Assembly (NCBI RefSeq): GCF_023078495.1
Contig: NZ_CP095742.1
Span: 3,472,001-3,536,000, forward strand
Direction: 5' to 3'
DNA: 64,000 nucleotides
Source of the DNA: Luteibacter aegosomatissinici
GTDB taxonomy: Bacteria; Pseudomonadota; Gammaproteobacteria; Xanthomonadales; Rhodanobacteraceae
A model generated the notes under the pieces. The model searched no databases. It was not told where the DNA came from and saw only the letters and a list, made by a program, of their open reading frames with translations. This document shows positions 1-7,594 of the stretch, piece after piece (positions within the stretch are counted from its first letter, which is position 1; the number at the start of each line of letters is the position of its first letter). The position numbers and the translations under genes were made by a program.

Positions 1-710
1 CGTGCGGCGACGATGATCAGGTCGGAGGGCTGCAGGCCTGCCGTGAGTTCATCCAGGTCGGTGAACCCCGTCGAAAGACCGGTGAGCTGACCACGGTTCT
101 CGTAGCGCTCGGTAAGCTGGCGGAATGCGTCGCTGACGGCTTCGCGCATGGACACGATGTCCTTCTTGCCGCGCGCGCCGGATTCGGCAATGCGGAACAC
201 GCGCTGCTCGGCGAGCTCCATCACTTCCTGGACGCTTTTACCCTCGGGACGGAAACCATCCTCGGTAATGGCCGTACCCGCATCGATGAGCTTGCGCAGT
301 ACGGATTTCTCGCGAACGATATCGCCATAGGCGGCGATGTTCGCCGCGCTGGGCGTCGAGTTGGCCAGTTCCAGCAGGTACGTGGGGCCACCGACCATTT
401 CATCCAGGTCGTTGGACTGGAACCACTCGCCGAGCGTGATGGCGTCGCAGGGCATGCCCTTGCCGGCCAGTTCGTTGATGGCCCGCCAGATCATCCGGTG
501 ATCCTTGCGGTAGAAATCCTCATCGGTGAGCTTATCGGCCACCTTGTCCAGCGAATCCGGCGAAAGCATGAGGCCACCCAGCACCGCCTGCTCCGCTTCA
601 ATGGAGTTAGGTGGGACGCGAAGGGCATCGATGGCGGAGGGCTCGCGGCGGCGGCGCTCACCGCGCTCGCCACGATCGCCGCGGTTGCCGCGCTCGGGAT
701 TGAAGGACAT
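1..710 (-). CDS. dnaB: Replicative DNA helicase DnaB (N-terminal part, cut by window edge)
   Basis: This gene encodes the replicative hexameric helicase that unwinds DNA ahead of the fork. About 236 residues are visible, starting MSFNPERGN. A basic, Arg/Glu-rich N-terminal tail (about residues 8-23) precedes the DnaB N-terminal helical domain (PNSIEAEQAVLGGLML, DKVADKLTDEDFYRKDH). The visible part ends just inside the RecA-like domain at LSTGFTDLDELTAGLQPSDL, so the Walker motifs lie outside the window. The ATG at 708-710 was chosen because it directly precedes the family-typical start. In many proteobacteria dnaB follows rplI; here a porin gene lies between them, so dnaB probably has its own promoter in the 127-bp gap upstream, which holds DnaA boxes. 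Identification is confident. Confidence 0.95.
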   Translation of the reverse strand, partial: MSFNPERGNRGDRGERGERRRREPSAIDALRVPPNSIEAEQAVLGGLMLSPDSLDKVADKLTDEDFYRKDHRMIWRAINELAGKGMPCDAITLGEWFQSNDLDEMVGGPTYLLELANSTPSAANIAAYGDIVREKSVLRKLIDAGTAITEDGFRPEGKSVQEVMELAEQRVFRIAESGARGKKDIVSMREAVSDAFRQLTERYENRGQLTGLSTGFTDLDELTAGLQPSDLIIVAA

Positions 711-792
711 GGATTACCTCGTCATGCAGGCGGCGCTGACCCGGGCCCGGGTTGCCGTGCAGGCATGATACGCGCAGGGGTCGCACGCGTTG

Positions 793-813
793 AGAGGATA
801 AGTCTGTGGATAA
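793..813 (-). promoter_or_regulatory. Tandem DnaA boxes upstream of dnaB
   Basis: Read on the minus strand, positions 813-805 are TTATCCACA, a perfect match to the E. coli DnaA-box consensus. Positions 801-793 are TTATCCTCT, matching 7 of 9 in the same orientation, with a 3-nt spacer. Both sit about 85-100 bp upstream of the dnaB ATG. Whether DnaA binds here or regulates dnaB is inference. Confidence 0.55.
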
Positions 814-837
814 CTTGTGGGAAAGGCGCGAAACGGG

Positions 838-2058
838 TTATTTCGGCGGCTTGCCGTAACGATATTCGCCGATCAGCCAGAATTTCCGCTCGTCCACGCC
901 ATGCCGATGGGCCCGGTAATCACCGTACTGGGCTTCCAGTGAGAAGCCCCGGCCGAGGTCGACCAGCACGCCGGCATCCACTTCGTCGCCCAACATGGCG
1001 CGCCCCTGCACGGGCCGGAAATGCCGGTAGGTAACCTGCCACGTGACGGGACGGCCCACGTCCAGCGTGCCGAGCAGCCCCACGTAGCGCTCCCGCAACC
1101 CGCTGTTGGGGATGCGGAAAGCCACCACCCACCCGTTGAACGCGCGCGCGGCACCGTAAGCCACGTTGACCGCGTTACGCCCATTACCCTGCAGCATCTC
1201 CTCGCCCACGCGCGCCGATAGCGGCGTGTAGCCGAATGTCGCATCAAACAGGTGGTAACCAAGGCTGAAGTCGGCCGGGTTGTTGGCATAGTCGTACTGG
1301 CGCGCCATCTCCGAGGTCCAGGTCAACGTGGGACCGCCCTGACCCAGCGCCTGCGTACCGGTGTAGCGCAGGCCCAGGGTTTTTACCGAGTTCGATGCGA
1401 TCGTGTCATTGCGCACGAAATAGCCATAGGCGGTGAGCTTACCGACGGGCAGCGCCTGGTCGGCGTGGAGCAAGTGGGCGTTGAGCTTCCAGCGGCGCTG
1501 GTCGCGATCGTCGAAATCGGCGCCCACCGTTCGGTTCACCCGCCCCAGCCAGTAGTACTCGAGCTGGGCACCCTTCCAGGCCTTCCATGCGACGTGGGCA
1601 CCGTCGTACGACTGCAGGTTCTGCCGCCAGGGGTTATTGCTGAAGAAGCGGCCGTTATCGATACGAACGTACTGGCGCCCCGCGCGCAGGGCGATGTCGC
1701 CCTTCTGATAGTTGATCCAGGCATTGGTGATGCCCGTGGACGCCGGATCCGCCTCGGCCGGATAAGGCGTGATGCGGGCGGAGCCATCATCGTATTGCTG
1801 GCCAAACAGGGACCAGGTGCGAATGCCCTCGCCATAGGCGCTCCATCCCTCGCCGATAGCCCACAGATAACCCAGCTGCAGGCGCTGGGTGTTGGCATGG
1901 CCACGCTTGGGCTTGGCGTCGGAATGCAGGTTGCTGTACCGGTAGCGCGTCTCGATATACGGCGCGCTCTCCAGGGGCGCTTCGGCCGCGAATGTGGACA
2001 TCCCCACCATGGAACTCCCGGCCATGCCCAGGCACGACCGCCACCACCGTTGCTTCAT
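838..2058 (-). CDS. Outer-membrane porin, alginate-export-type beta-barrel
   Basis: A 406-residue protein that looks like an alginate-export (AlgE-like) or carbohydrate-selective barrel. It has an N-terminal signal peptide (MKQRWWRSC, then a hydrophobic stretch ending FAAEAP). The body alternates aromatic and polar residues (ETRYRYSNLHSD, AWINYQKGDIALRAGRQYV) and ends with a typical barrel strand (FWLIGEYRYGKPPK). The internal Met at 2058 was chosen because the upstream extension lacks signal-peptide character. It lies between the rplI terminator and dnaB on the same strand. The substrate cannot be read from the sequence; the family assignment is by resemblance. Confidence 0.75.
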   Translation of the reverse strand: MKQRWWRSCLGMAGSSMVGMSTFAAEAPLESAPYIETRYRYSNLHSDAKPKRGHANTQRLQLGYLWAIGEGWSAYGEGIRTWSLFGQQYDDGSARITPYPAEADPASTGITNAWINYQKGDIALRAGRQYVRIDNGRFFSNNPWRQNLQSYDGAHVAWKAWKGAQLEYYWLGRVNRTVGADFDDRDQRRWKLNAHLLHADQALPVGKLTAYGYFVRNDTIASNSVKTLGLRYTGTQALGQGGPTLTWTSEMARQYDYANNPADFSLGYHLFDATFGYTPLSARVGEEMLQGNGRNAVNVAYGAARAFNGWVVAFRIPNSGLRERYVGLLGTLDVGRPVTWQVTYRHFRPVQGRAMLGDEVDAGVLVDLGRGFSLEAQYGDYRAHRHGVDERKFWLIGEYRYGKPPK

Positions 2059-2210
2059 TTCCAACCGATCCTGCCACTGCGTAATCGGTGAATGTAGGCA
2101 GGCAAGGTGGAGAGTGCCAAGGTGTCGGGGTGGCAAGCCTTGTGTGGCGGGGCTTCCAGGCGGTTGGACGGCCGTGGCGACAACACACGCGTATGAGAAA
2201 TGTAGGAGCC

Positions 2211-2243
2211 AAAAAAAACGGGCGCCCTTCAGGGCGCCCGTTT
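2211..2243 (-). terminator. Intrinsic terminator of the rpsF-rpsR-rplI operon
   Basis: Positions 2219-2227 and 2232-2240 form a perfect 9-bp GC stem (cgggcgccc/gggcgcccg) around TTCA. On the minus strand it is followed by eight T residues (2218-2211). It sits 26 bp after the rplI stop. Just beyond it, 2202-2210 reads gtaggagcc, the head of a truncated REP element. Confidence 0.9.
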
Positions 2244-2268
2244 GGTAACGCTAGCGGCAGTGCGGAGC

Positions 2269-2715
2269 TTACGCGCCGACGACCTTGACCTTGACCGTCT
2301 GCGTCACGTCGGCGTGGAGGACGATGGTGACCTCGTAATCGCCGGTGTTGCGGAACGGGCCTTCGGCCTGGATGACTTCGCTCTTGTCGACGTTCAGGCC
2401 CTTGGCGGTGAGCGCTTCAGCGACATCACGCGGGGTGACCGAACCGAACAGCTTGCCTTCCGGCGAAGCGTTCACTTCGATGGTGACTTCGGCGTTTTCG
2501 AGCTTGGCAGCGCGGCCTTCGGCGCCCGACAGCTGTTCCTTCGCCTTGGCTTCGTACTCGGCGCGACGCGCTTCGAACGCTTCCAGGTTGGCGGCGGTGG
2601 CGCGAGCGGCCTTGCCGGTCGGGAGGAGGAAGTTACGACCGTAACCCGGCTTGACGTTGACCTTGTCGCCGAGGTTGCCGAGGTTCTTCACCTTCTCGAG
2701 GAGAATGAGTTCCAT
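2269..2715 (-). CDS. rplI: 50S ribosomal protein L9
   Basis: L9 binds 23S rRNA at the base of the L1 stalk. The protein is 148 residues, the family norm. It opens with the N-terminal rRNA-binding signature ([17 protein letters not shown], then [16 protein letters not shown]). A long Ala/Glu-rich connecting helix follows (about residues 40-75), then the C-terminal domain ([15 protein letters not shown]). It is the last gene of the rpsF-rpsR-rplI operon and is followed by a strong terminator. Confidence 0.98.
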   Translation of the reverse strand: MELILLEKVKNLGNLGDKVNVKPGYGRNFLLPTGKAARATAANLEAFEARRAEYEAKAKEQLSGAEGRAAKLENAEVTIEVNASPEGKLFGSVTPRDVAEALTAKGLNVDKSEVIQAEGPFRNTGDYEVTIVLHADVTQTVKVKVVGA

Positions 2716-2824
2716 GGGGTATTCCTTTTCGTTAGCACGGGTGTGGCCCGCGCAGCCAGGACGGTTGTCCGAAATGTGCCTTCAGGTGGAAAACCCTCCC
2801 CCATGCGGGAGAGGGTTACCAAAA

Positions 2825-3055
2825 TCAGACGTCGTGGTTGTCCGTGTACGGCAGCAGCGACAGGAAGCGGGCGCGCTTGATAGCGGTCGCCAGCTGGCGC
2901 TGGTAGCGCGCCTTGGTGCCGGTGATGCGGCTCGGGACGATCTTGCCGTTCTCAGTGATGTACTGGCGGAGGGTGTTGAGATCCTTGTAATCGATCTCCT
3001 TCACGCCCTCAGCGGTGAAGCGGCAGAACTTGCGGCGGCGGAAAAACTTGGACAT
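2825..3055 (-). CDS. rpsR: 30S ribosomal protein S18
   Basis: S18 forms a heterodimer with S6 on the platform of the 30S subunit. The 76-residue protein is full length, with [13 protein letters not shown] at the start and the family core [19 protein letters not shown] and [16 protein letters not shown]. It is 15 bp downstream of rpsF and 109 bp upstream of rplI. No priB lies between rpsF and rpsR, unlike in E. coli. Confidence 0.98.
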   Translation of the reverse strand: MSKFFRRRKFCRFTAEGVKEIDYKDLNTLRQYITENGKIVPSRITGTKARYQRQLATAIKRARFLSLLPYTDNHDV

Positions 3056-3070
3056 GTCTATATTCCCCGA

Positions 3071-3493
3071 TTAATCGTCGCTGTCGACGTCGTTGTCGCT
3101 GTCGCGACCGCCACGGCGATCGTCGCCGTCGTTATCGTCGTCACGGCGACGCGAACCCTTCTGCTCATCCTTTTCCTTGCTCTTCAGGATGAACGACTGT
3201 TCGGTGTCGGCTTCGTCACGACGGATGACCAGGTGGCGCAGGACGGCGTCGTTGAAACGGAAACCCGTCTCGAGCTCGTTCAGGGCGTTCTGCGAAACCT
3301 CGATGTTCAGCATCACGTAGTGAGCCTTGGCGAGGTTTTCGATCGGGTAAGCCAGCTGGCGGCGGCCCCAATCTTCCAGACGGTGGATCTTGCCGTTGTC
3401 GCCTTCGATCAGCGTCTTGTAACGCTCGATCATGGCCGGCACCTGCTCGCTCTGGTCCGGGTGGACCAGGAACACGACTTCATAATGACGCAT
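3071..3493 (-). CDS. rpsF: 30S ribosomal protein S6
   Basis: S6 binds S18 and the central domain of 16S rRNA. The start [14 protein letters not shown] at 3493 was chosen; an upstream in-frame ATG would add seven residues not seen in the family. The core has the usual S6 pattern ([35 protein letters not shown]). The C-terminal tail from about residue 110 is strongly charged and ends in Asp-rich repeats ([20 protein letters not shown]), reminiscent of the Glu tail that RimK extends in E. coli S6. First gene of its operon; 140 residues. Confidence 0.97.
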   Translation of the reverse strand: MRHYEVVFLVHPDQSEQVPAMIERYKTLIEGDNGKIHRLEDWGRRQLAYPIENLAKAHYVMLNIEVSQNALNELETGFRFNDAVLRHLVIRRDEADTEQSFILKSKEKDEQKGSRRRDDDNDGDDRRGGRDSDNDVDSDD

Positions 3494-3600
3494 GGTGGCT
3501 CCTTGTGGATGCACCCCTTACGGGGATGGCAGCCTCCCGGACGTACGTACCGGTGAGGCAAGAAACCCCTCGTACGCCGAGGGGTAGCCGCGCATCGTAA
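3494..3600 (-). promoter_or_regulatory. Structured region between the Fe-S carrier gene and rpsF (terminator-like hairpin and possible S6:S18 leader)
   Basis: On the minus strand there are two hairpins. The distal one pairs 3578-3585 with 3565-3572 (8-bp stem acccctcg, 5-nt loop) and is followed by TTTCTT. It could terminate the upstream iscA-like gene or act as an attenuator. The proximal one (CCCC-GTAA-GGGG, 3514-3525) lies just before the rpsF ribosome binding site AAGGAG. Many bacteria carry an S6:S18-binding mRNA leader upstream of rpsF; I cannot confirm that motif by eye. Confidence 0.35.
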
Positions 3601-3758
3601 CTGGCGGACCGGGGTAATTTCAAGAGGTTAGGCTCGCCAGTGGCCACTTCGCGGCCTTATGAAGGGTAAATCGACAGCCGCGCCCGTCACAGGGGCACGG
3701 TAGCTGACGATTTCCAGCAGGCCGCAGGCCGCGACTCACCGCCTGCGCAGCAGGCGGC

Positions 3759-4085
3759 TCACGAGACGGTGAAACTCTCCCCACACCCGCACTCGCCCGT
3801 GGCATTGGGGTTATGGAAGACGAACGAGGCATTGAGCCCCTGGCGCTGGAAATCGATGACCGTGCCATCGACCAGTACCAGGCTCTTCGGGTCGACCACG
3901 ACCCGGATCCCGTCGATATCGAGGACCTGATCCTCCGGGCCCACGGCGCCGGCCAGGTCCACGACGTAGCCGAAGCCCGAGCAACCCATGCGTTTCACGG
4001 CGAAGCGGACACCCGCAGCCTCGGGCGCTTTCGCGAGGAAAGCACGCATGCGGTCGGAGGCGGCGGGAGTGATCTGGATGCTCAT
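3759..4085 (-). CDS. A-type iron-sulfur cluster carrier (IscA/HesB family)
   Basis: A scaffold/carrier protein for Fe-S cluster assembly. The 108-residue protein has the three conserved cysteines: C35 in GCSGFGY, and C99 and C101 in ECGCGESF near the C-terminus. Overall it resembles IscA (GLN..F.F.NPN...CGCGESF) more than ErpA, but the isc operon is not around it, so I give no symbol. It is divergent from asnS, with 121 bp between the start codons. Full length for the family. Confidence 0.9.
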   Translation of the reverse strand: MSIQITPAASDRMRAFLAKAPEAAGVRFAVKRMGCSGFGYVVDLAGAVGPEDQVLDIDGIRVVVDPKSLVLVDGTVIDFQRQGLNASFVFHNPNATGECGCGESFTVS

Positions 4086-4126
4086 GAAAGCGTTTTCTTG
4101 CCGTGGTATACCGGGGAACGGTCCCG

Positions 4127-4154
4127 TTCACGCGACCGTTACTTTATTATACAG
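4127..4154 (+). promoter_or_regulatory. Candidate asnS promoter
   Basis: TTCACG at 4127-4132 and TATACA at 4149-4154 are separated by 16 bp, resembling -35 and -10 elements, about 50 bp before the asnS ATG. This is the most AT-rich part of the divergent intergenic region. It is a visual match only. Confidence 0.3.
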
Positions 4155-4206
4155 GGTCGCGTTCCTACGCGCCCGATATGCGGCGCCCTTTCTGGAGTTT
4201 CAATCG

Positions 4207-5610
4207 ATGACGGTGGTAAGCGTCAAGCAGGCCCTCGCCGGCGGCACGGCCGCGGCGGATCAGGAAGTCACGGTACGTGGCTGGGTGCGCACCCTGCGCG
4301 AATCCAAGGGCGGCCTCTCGTTTGTAAACGTGAGCGATGGCTCCTGCTTTGCCCCCATCCAGGTGGTCGCCACCGCCGATCTCGCCAATTACGAGACGGA
4401 CGTGAAGCACCTTTCGGCCGGCGCGGGTGTCATCGCCACCGGCAAGCTGGTGCCCTCGCAGGGCAAGGGCCAGGCGTTCGAGATCCAGGCGTCGAAGATC
4501 GAAGTCACCGGTTTCGTCGAGAACCCGCTCACCTACCCGATCCAGCCCAAGCAGCACTCCATGGAGTTCCTGCGCGAAGTGGCCCACCTGCGCCCGCGCA
4601 CCAACCTGTTTGGCGCCGTTACCCGCGTGCGCCACACCATGATGATGGCGATCCACCGCATCCTCACGGAGCAGGGCTTCTTCTGGATCAATACGCCGAT
4701 CATCACCACCTCCGATGCCGAAGGCGCCGGCGACATGTTCCGCCTGTCCACCCTGGACCTGGCCAACCTGCCCCGTGACGACAAGGGCGGTATCGACTGG
4801 AAGAAGGATTTCTTCGGCCGCGAAGCATTCCTTACGGTATCCGGCCAGCTCAACGTCGAAGGCTATGCCATGGCGATGAGCAAGGTGTACACGTTCGGCC
4901 CCACGTTCCGCGCCGAGAACTCCAATACCACGCGCCACCTGGCCGAGTTCTGGATGGTGGAGCCGGAAGTGGCCTTCGCCACCCTCAGCGATATCGCCGA
5001 CCTGGCCGAAGTCTTCCTGAAGGGCATCTTCAAGGCCGTACTCGACGAGCGCGCCGACGACATGGCGTTCTTCGACGAGCGCGTCATGCCGGGCGCCATC
5101 AAGCGCCTGGAAGATTTCATCGCAAAACCCTTCGAACGCATCGACTACACCGATGCGATCGACATCCTGCAGAAGTCCGGCAAGAAGTTCGAGCACCCGG
5201 TCGCCTGGGGCGTGGACCTGCAGACCGAGCACGAACGCTTCCTCGCCGAGGAACATGTGGGCCGTCCCGTGGTCGTCATGAACTACCCGGAAGAGATCAA
5301 GGCCTTCTACATGCGCCTGAACGACGATGGCAAAACCGTGGCCGCCATGGACGTGCTGGCCCCGGGCATCGGCGAGATCATCGGCGGTGCCCAGCGCGAG
5401 GAGCGCCTGGATTACCTCGACCGCCGCATGGATCAGTTCAAGCTCGATAAGGACACCTATAACTGGTACCGCGACCTGCGCCGCTACGGCACCGTGCCCC
5501 ACGCCGGCTTCGGCCTGGGCTTCGAGCGCCTGCTGGTGTACGTCTGCGGCCTGGGCAACATCCGCGATGCCATCCCCTACCCTCGTGCGGCAGGGAGCGC
5601 CGAGTTTTAA
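4207..5610 (+). CDS. asnS: Asparagine--tRNA ligase
   Basis: A class II aminoacyl-tRNA synthetase that charges tRNA-Asn. The 467-residue protein matches the bacterial AsnRS length. The N-terminal OB-fold anticodon-binding domain ([20 protein letters not shown]) is followed by the class II core: motif 2 region ([28 protein letters not shown]) and motif 3 ([20 protein letters not shown]). The ATG at 4207 follows a GGAG ribosome binding site and starts at the conserved N-terminus; a longer in-frame extension upstream is non-conserved. A lipoprotein gene starts 15 bp downstream and may be cotranscribed. Confidence 0.97.
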   Translation: MTVVSVKQALAGGTAAADQEVTVRGWVRTLRESKGGLSFVNVSDGSCFAPIQVVATADLANYETDVKHLSAGAGVIATGKLVPSQGKGQAFEIQASKIEVTGFVENPLTYPIQPKQHSMEFLREVAHLRPRTNLFGAVTRVRHTMMMAIHRILTEQGFFWINTPIITTSDAEGAGDMFRLSTLDLANLPRDDKGGIDWKKDFFGREAFLTVSGQLNVEGYAMAMSKVYTFGPTFRAENSNTTRHLAEFWMVEPEVAFATLSDIADLAEVFLKGIFKAVLDERADDMAFFDERVMPGAIKRLEDFIAKPFERIDYTDAIDILQKSGKKFEHPVAWGVDLQTEHERFLAEEHVGRPVVVMNYPEEIKAFYMRLNDDGKTVAAMDVLAPGIGEIIGGAQREERLDYLDRRMDQFKLDKDTYNWYRDLRRYGTVPHAGFGLGFERLLVYVCGLGNIRDAIPYPRAAGSAEF

Positions 5611-5625
5611 TCCAACGAATCGATC

Positions 5626-6429
5626 ATGCCCCGCATACTCACCCGCCTGTTCCCCCTTGCCGTCGCCCTCACTGTGCTGGGCGGCTGCAAGACGATCGTG
5701 CCGCCGAACTTCCGGCCGCCGGAAAATCCGTCGGTCACGGTGGATCTCGCCCGCAAGGCCCTCGACGACGCCAACCCGTGCTGTGGCAGCTTCGCCGACC
5801 TGTCCTACCAGGACATGCTGCCCTGGCAGCCGAAGCGCTTTGAACTGACCAAGGACACGCCGGTCGCCAACCTCAATGGCGACCGCAGCTATTTCCTGGC
5901 GTTCCGGCTGCCGCAGGGCGCGCAGACGCCCTACACGATCGCCATGAAATCCGAGCTCAACGGCCGGTGGCTCAGCTCGAGCTACCTGTTCGCGCCGACG
6001 GTGGTGATCCTGGACGACGCATTCCAGCCGCTGCACGCGGAAGATATCCAGCTGTGCGAGTACATCGGCTGGACCAGCGAAACGACCGGCGCGTTCGGCC
6101 GGTTCAAGGTGGAAGACGATCGCGCGCGCTACCTGGTGGTGTACTCCTCCGCCAAGCAGCAGAAGAGCCAGACGTATTGGGAACAGTCGCCCACGACGTT
6201 CTCGGCCGAGGCACCGATCAAGATGAACTCGGCGGGCAACTTCAAGATCCAGCACGGCCCCGATGGCGTGGTGTATGTCGGCATCGAGAACGACACCTAC
6301 AAAAGCGCGCTGAAGAACGCCGTGTGCGGCCAGGCCGCCCCGGGCAATGGCGTGATCAACACCCTGAAGGATGTGGTCAGCACCGATCTGCTCGGCAAGG
6401 ATGCGCAAAAGAAGGAAAAGGGTAGCTAA
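5626..6429 (+). CDS. Lipoprotein with MalM-like domain
   Basis: A 267-residue predicted lipoprotein: basic start, hydrophobic h-region and lipobox LGGC with Cys at about residue 22. The mature part resembles the maltose-operon periplasmic protein MalM: a C-C-x-x-F-x-D-L-S-Y segment (CCGSFADLSYQDM), then a beta-rich region around YFLAFRLPQG and SSSYLFAPTVVILDD. No maltose genes are nearby, so the role is open. It follows asnS by 15 bp and precedes a small membrane-protein gene by 5 bp, suggesting one transcript. The MalM relationship is from motif resemblance. Confidence 0.65.
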   Translation: MPRILTRLFPLAVALTVLGGCKTIVPPNFRPPENPSVTVDLARKALDDANPCCGSFADLSYQDMLPWQPKRFELTKDTPVANLNGDRSYFLAFRLPQGAQTPYTIAMKSELNGRWLSSSYLFAPTVVILDDAFQPLHAEDIQLCEYIGWTSETTGAFGRFKVEDDRARYLVVYSSAKQQKSQTYWEQSPTTFSAEAPIKMNSAGNFKIQHGPDGVVYVGIENDTYKSALKNAVCGQAAPGNGVINTLKDVVSTDLLGKDAQKKEKGS

Positions 6430-6434
6430 GCCCC

Positions 6435-6767
6435 ATGGTCGCCGCGGTTTACACCTATCTCCTGCTGCTCATCGGCGCGGTGCTGTTCTTCGTGCTGCAT
6501 TTCGTGGCGCAGTGGCGCTTCTCCAGCCTGCTGAAGAATCGCTACCCCGACCAGTGGAAAACCATTACCGAGGCGGATACCGGCCGTCCGAACGGCATGG
6601 CCAACTGGCTGCGCGTGCGCCGGGTGCTCCGCTCCGATGCCCCCGCCCTGTTCAACGATGCCGACCTGAACCGCTGGCAGGCCTGGTGGCGGCGTACCCC
6701 ATGGCTGGCCTGGCCGTGCTGGTTTGCCGCGATGGCGATACAGTGGTGGGCGATGAAACAGGGCTGA
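6435..6767 (+). CDS. Small two-TM membrane protein (UspB-like topology)
   Basis: A 110-residue protein with an N-terminal transmembrane helix (about residues 4-26) and a Trp-rich C-terminal one (about 88-107). The basic loop between them contains NRYPDQWKTI and NGMANWLRVRRVLRSDAP. The arrangement and the position of the Pro-Asp and Arg-rich segments recall UspB of E. coli, but identity looks low, so no function is assigned. It lies 5 bp after the MalM-like lipoprotein and 28 bp before an SDR gene. Confidence 0.55.
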   Translation: MVAAVYTYLLLLIGAVLFFVLHFVAQWRFSSLLKNRYPDQWKTITEADTGRPNGMANWLRVRRVLRSDAPALFNDADLNRWQAWWRRTPWLAWPCWFAAMAIQWWAMKQG

Positions 6768-6795
6768 CCGCCCGCCACCCACCAAGGAGCGCCGC

Positions 6796-7584
6796 ATGGA
6801 TCTTCGCCTCACCGGACGTCACGCACTGGTCTGCGGCGCCTCGCAAGGGATAGGAAGGGCCACGGCGTTCGAGCTGGCCGAGCTCGGCGCCAGCGTCACC
6901 CTGCTCGCCCGCTCCGCCGATGCCTTGCAGGCCCTTGCGGCGGAACTGCCTGCCGCGCAGGCCGGGCAGAAGCACCGCTACCTCGCCGTGGACATGCTCG
7001 ACACCGAGGCCCTGGCCGCCGCCGTCGGCGCGGTGGTGAAGGACCACGCCGTGCATATCCTGGTGAATAACAGCGGCGGCCCACCGCCGGGCGCGGTGCA
7101 CGCGGCCGATACGGAGGCGTTCCTTACAGCCTTCCGCCAGCACATCGTCAGCGCCCAGGTACTGACGCAGGCCTGCCTGCCGGGCATGCGCGCGGCGCAC
7201 TACGGCCGCATCGTCAATGTCATTTCCACCTCGGTGAAGGAGCCCATCCCCAACCTTGGGGTGTCCAACACCGTGCGTGCCGCCATGGCGGGCTGGGCGA
7301 AAACCCTTTCCGGCGAGGTGGCTCATGACGGCATCACCGTCAACAATGTCCTGCCCGGCTACACACGTACTCCGCGCCTGGACGCCCTCGTGGAATCCAG
7401 CGTGAAGGCCGGCCGTGGCCGTGACGAAGTCGAGCGCGGCCTGCTGGCCAGCGTGCCCGCCGCACGCTTTGGCGATCCGGCGGAAGTGGGCGCGGTCATT
7501 GCCTTCCTCGCCAGCCCCGCGGCCGGTTACATCAACGGCGTGAGCCTGGCGGTCGATGGCGGGCGCACCCGCAGCCTCAACTGA
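6796..7584 (+). CDS. SDR-family oxidoreductase lacking the YxxxK motif
   Basis: A 262-residue short-chain dehydrogenase/reductase-like protein. The cofactor motif GASQGIG (residues 14-20) and NNSGG (91-95) are intact, and the C-terminus has the usual INGVSLAVDGG. At the active site the catalytic Tyr and Lys of YxxxK appear replaced: by alignment to FabG they fall on Ser157 and Arg161 in GVSNTVRAAMAG. The helix and the Ser at about 144-146 are kept. It begins the operon with the aldehyde dehydrogenase and RidA-type deaminase, so a role in aminomuconate metabolism is plausible. Redox activity is uncertain given the missing residues. Confidence 0.75.
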   Translation: MDLRLTGRHALVCGASQGIGRATAFELAELGASVTLLARSADALQALAAELPAAQAGQKHRYLAVDMLDTEALAAAVGAVVKDHAVHILVNNSGGPPPGAVHAADTEAFLTAFRQHIVSAQVLTQACLPGMRAAHYGRIVNVISTSVKEPIPNLGVSNTVRAAMAGWAKTLSGEVAHDGITVNNVLPGYTRTPRLDALVESSVKAGRGRDEVERGLLASVPAARFGDPAEVGAVIAFLASPAAGYINGVSLAVDGGRTRSLN

Positions 7585-7594
7585 GGGAGGCCGC

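Noticed and set aside
4165-6408. 747-codon open frame on the minus strand
   Set aside because: It is antisense to asnS and the lipoprotein gene, whose protein products are clearly conserved. Long antisense frames are expected at this GC content, and the translation is low-complexity His/Val/Gly/Ala.
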